The translations under genes and the position numbers were made by a program. Of a stretch of 64,000 bases of DNA, positions 62,087 to 64,000 are shown piece after piece. Position 1 is the first letter of the stretch. Each line of letters begins with the position of its first letter. The notes beneath the pieces were generated by a model. It worked only from the letters and a program-made list of their open reading frames with translations. It was not told where the DNA came from and did no database searches. This DNA comes from Pseudomonas sp. URIL14HWK12:I12 (GTDB lineage: Bacteria; Pseudomonadota; Gammaproteobacteria; Pseudomonadales; Pseudomonadaceae), in NCBI RefSeq assembly GCF_003097135.1, contig NZ_QEQL01000005.1:62001-126000 (forward strand), read 5' to 3'.

Positions 62087-62931
62087 GCGCCACCCTCCGT
62101 GACCAGAGGGTTGCCCTCACCCGGCTGGAGCATGTCGTCCTGGATCTTCCATTTTTCGAACAGCTTCTGGTAACTGCCATCGCTGCGCATGTTCTTGAGA
62201 AGCGTTTCAACCGCCCTGCCCAGCTCCCGGTCATCCTTGCGCACGCCGATCCCGGCCAGGATATGGGCGAACGAAGGCACGGCATCTTCGAACAGGCCTG
62301 GGGCGATGCTCTGGTAGTAGGCGGAAAATTCCGACGTAGTGCCGTAGGCGACTACTTGCTTGATCCGCAAGGCCTGGAAGGCATCGCTGTCGGAATTGAA
62401 GACCACCAGGTTGATCGGCTGCCGCCCTTGGGCAACCAGCTCGTCGCTCTTGGCGTCCAGAATCGACTTGATGGTCGAGCCGTTGAGCACCGCAACCTTC
62501 CTGGCCGACAGGTCGGAAAGGTCATGAATGCCTTCGGCATTACCCTTGTTCACCACAATGGTTTGGCTGGATTTGGTGTAGTCCACCATGTCGATGATCT
62601 TGCGCCGCTCGGGCTTGTCGAACAGCTGCGTTACCACCAAGTCGCACTGGCGAGCCAAAAGGGCCGGAATGATCCCGGCGAACGGCATCGCCCGCCATTC
62701 GGCCTTTTTGCCCAACTTCTTGGCGATCTCATTGCCAAGGTCCACCGCCAGGCCATCCGGCTGGCTGTTCTGGCTGTTCACGAAACTGATAGGGGGGCTG
62801 TCGAGGCTGCTGCAGTAGACCAGCTTGTCAGTGCTCGCGAGCCTGGCGGGCACCGTCAACGCATCGGCCTGAACCACAGTGGCGCCGAAACCGACTAGGC
62901 AGCAAAGCAGCTTTAACCTGTTCTTTAACAT
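62083..62931 (-). CDS. Amino-acid ABC transporter substrate-binding protein
   Basis: A 282-aa family-3 periplasmic binding protein with signal peptide (LKLLCCLVGFGATVVQADAL). The fold is clear (DGLAVDLGNEIAKKLGKKAE; GRAVETLLKNMRSDGSYQKL). Ligand unknown; the adjacent gamma-glutamyltransferase suggests a gamma-glutamyl amino acid or related amide. It heads the operon and is divergent from the GntR gene. Confidence 0.92.
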   Translation of the reverse strand: MLKNRLKLLCCLVGFGATVVQADALTVPARLASTDKLVYCSSLDSPPISFVNSQNSQPDGLAVDLGNEIAKKLGKKAEWRAMPFAGIIPALLARQCDLVVTQLFDKPERRKIIDMVDYTKSSQTIVVNKGNAEGIHDLSDLSARKVAVLNGSTIKSILDAKSDELVAQGRQPINLVVFNSDSDAFQALRIKQVVAYGTTSEFSAYYQSIAPGLFEDAVPSFAHILAGIGVRKDDRELGRAVETLLKNMRSDGSYQKLFEKWKIQDDMLQPGEGNPLVTEGGA

Positions 62932-63391
62932 CGCATGCTCCTGATGATGACGTAGCGGGTGTACCGCCTGGCATTAGAAAGGGTTCGGATCGTCTGGCCT
63001 GCACACGCCGCAAGCCCGCCGGGTGAACATGCCCAATCAGCGTAGGCTATTTATGGATTAATGTATCCAATCCTGCAATATCGGTAAGCATAGCGCGTGC
63101 CAGCGGCGGCCCAGGCCAGCGGGGCCGCCCTACCTCGCCTTGCAGCACGGGTGCGATGCTGGAACGCTCAAACAGTGAGCGGGCCTGAATGACCTTATAG
63201 GGTGCGCCGCGCCCATTGGCGGTGCGGCACGGCTGCGCTTATCCTCAGTCGCCGATATCGTCGGCCGCCTGGAGGGATTCGCGGGAGCGCGTTCCTACAA
63301 TGAAAAGGACTGCTCTTGCGCAGGCGCGGTATTGGCAGAACAATTGCTTTGCCGAACGGCAGATTGGATACACAAATTCACAGGTAACCCC
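62932..63391. other. Divergent control region of the ABC-ggt operon and GntR gene
   Basis: A 460-nt gap. TGTATCCAAT (63062-63071), part of the dyad TGGAT-N6-ATCCA (63054-63069), faces the ABC operon. Its exact complement ATTGGATACA (63363-63372) sits 20 nt before the GntR start. A fragment like Pseudomonas REP elements lies at 63277-63300. I see no gene here. Confidence 0.65.
63277..63300. repeat. REP-like fragment
   Basis: TTCGCGGGAGCGCGTTCCTACA resembles half of the short repetitive extragenic palindromes common in P. putida-group genomes (TTCGCGGG...CCTACA core). It is a single, diverged copy, so the call is tentative. Confidence 0.35.
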
Positions 63392-64000
63392 ATGCCTCCT
63401 GCAACCCATTACACCCAGGCCCCGCCTGCCACTGCCGAGGGGGAGGCCTATGCCTACCTGCTCGATGCCATCTGCAAAGGTCGATACGCCAAAGGTGATC
63501 GGCTGGTCGCAGAGGAGATCGCCAGCGAGGTCGGCATGAGCCGCATGCCGGTTCGCGAGGCGTTCCGCCGGCTGGCAGCAGAAGGTTTGGTGACGCTGAG
63601 GCCTAACCGCGGCGCCGTGGTCAGCGGGCTGGACATGGACGATGTGCGGGAAGTCTTCGAGATGCGCAGCGCACTGGAGGGCCTGGCCGTGCGGCTGGCG
63701 GTGCCAAACCTCACCGATCGCGATATCGCCAGCCTCGAACGCCTGCTCGAGGAGATGGAGGAGTACCGTGATGACGGTTCCGAGTGGGTCACCCGACATC
63801 GCAAATTCCATGAAGCCCTGTGCAGTTATGCCAGGCGCCCCCGCCTGATGCGGCAGATCCACTCGCTTTATTCGACGATCGAACCACCAATGCGCCTGTG
63901 GTTGCAGTTCGTAGACACACAGCACAGTGCCCGAGAAACCCACCAGATGATCATCGACGTGCTGCGCGCGCGTGATCCCGAGCAGGCCGAACGGCTCATT
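63392..64000 (+). CDS. GntR/FCD-family regulator, N-terminal 203 codons (cut by window edge)
   Basis: A winged-helix domain (residues about 20-85; LVAEEIASEVGMSRMPVREA, then RPNRGAVVSG) and most of an FCD ligand domain (MDDVREVFEMRSALEGLAVR; FHEALCSYARRPRLMR). It begins at ATG 63392 and is open to the window end. It is divergent from the ABC-ggt operon and probably represses it; the inverted repeats at both ends of the gap fit a shared operator. Effector unknown. Confidence 0.88.
   Translation, partial: MPPATHYTQAPPATAEGEAYAYLLDAICKGRYAKGDRLVAEEIASEVGMSRMPVREAFRRLAAEGLVTLRPNRGAVVSGLDMDDVREVFEMRSALEGLAVRLAVPNLTDRDIASLERLLEEMEEYRDDGSEWVTRHRKFHEALCSYARRPRLMRQIHSLYSTIEPPMRLWLQFVDTQHSARETHQMIIDVLRARDPEQAERLI

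Overview
The window looks like chromosomal core sequence from a Pseudomonas of the P. putida type. It is GC-rich and densely coded. Several gene orders are typical of this genus: mlaFEDCB-ibaG-murA-hisG-hisD, kdsD-kdsC-lptC-lptA-lptB-rpoN-hpf-ptsN-rapZ-ptsO, fagA-fumC-orfX-sodA, and mreBCD-maf-rng-yhdP-nit-tldD-darP-pmbA. The species assignment is inferred from gene order and protein resemblance, not from a database search. I saw no rRNA, tRNA, insertion sequence, prophage or CRISPR array.

Layout. 1-6 kb (minus strand): start of hisD, then hisG, murA, ibaG and the mla retrograde phospholipid-transport operon, with an intrinsic terminator separating mlaB from ibaG. 6-13 kb (plus): LPS genes (Kdo synthesis and Lpt export), sigma-54, and the nitrogen-PTS cluster. 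13-17 kb (minus): an iron-starvation operon behind a Fur-box candidate (fagA, fumC, orfX, Mn-sodA), with a ZIP metal transporter coupled to its end. 17-30 kb: TldD/TldE-type peptidase genes, darP, YhdP, RNase G, Maf and the Mre shape operon. 30-34 kb (plus): gatCAB, an RlpA-like lipoprotein and a CaCA-type antiporter. 35-42 kb (minus): an AEC carrier, kdgD with a divergently controlled GntR regulator, a YddA/SbmA-like ABC exporter, the RoxSR redox two-component system, then a plus-strand SIMPL protein. 42-52 kb (plus): a seven-gene peptide-uptake cluster with two DppA-like binding proteins, an OpdP-like porin and DppBCDF. 52-59 kb: prfC, a four-gene quaternary-amine (OpuC/YehZ-like) ABC importer, and ornithine decarboxylase speC behind a structured leader. 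59-64 kb: an amino-acid ABC importer, a signal-less gamma-glutamyltransferase and a divergent GntR regulator cut by the window end.

Main points for follow-up. (1) mreC and the antiporter gene both appear to start at ATT behind strong AAGGAG ribosome-binding sites; in-frame stops leave no better upstream start. (2) A promoter, a cluster of palindromes and an intrinsic terminator lie upstream of speC and predict an 85-nt RNA or an attenuator. (3) The ABC-ggt-GntR cluster carries a matching 10-bp inverted repeat at both divergent ends and looks like a small uptake-and-cytoplasmic-hydrolysis module. (4) The CaCA antiporter has lost conserved ion-binding residues in its first repeat. I found no clearly novel multi-gene defence or mobile system; most of the window is well-known housekeeping sequence.
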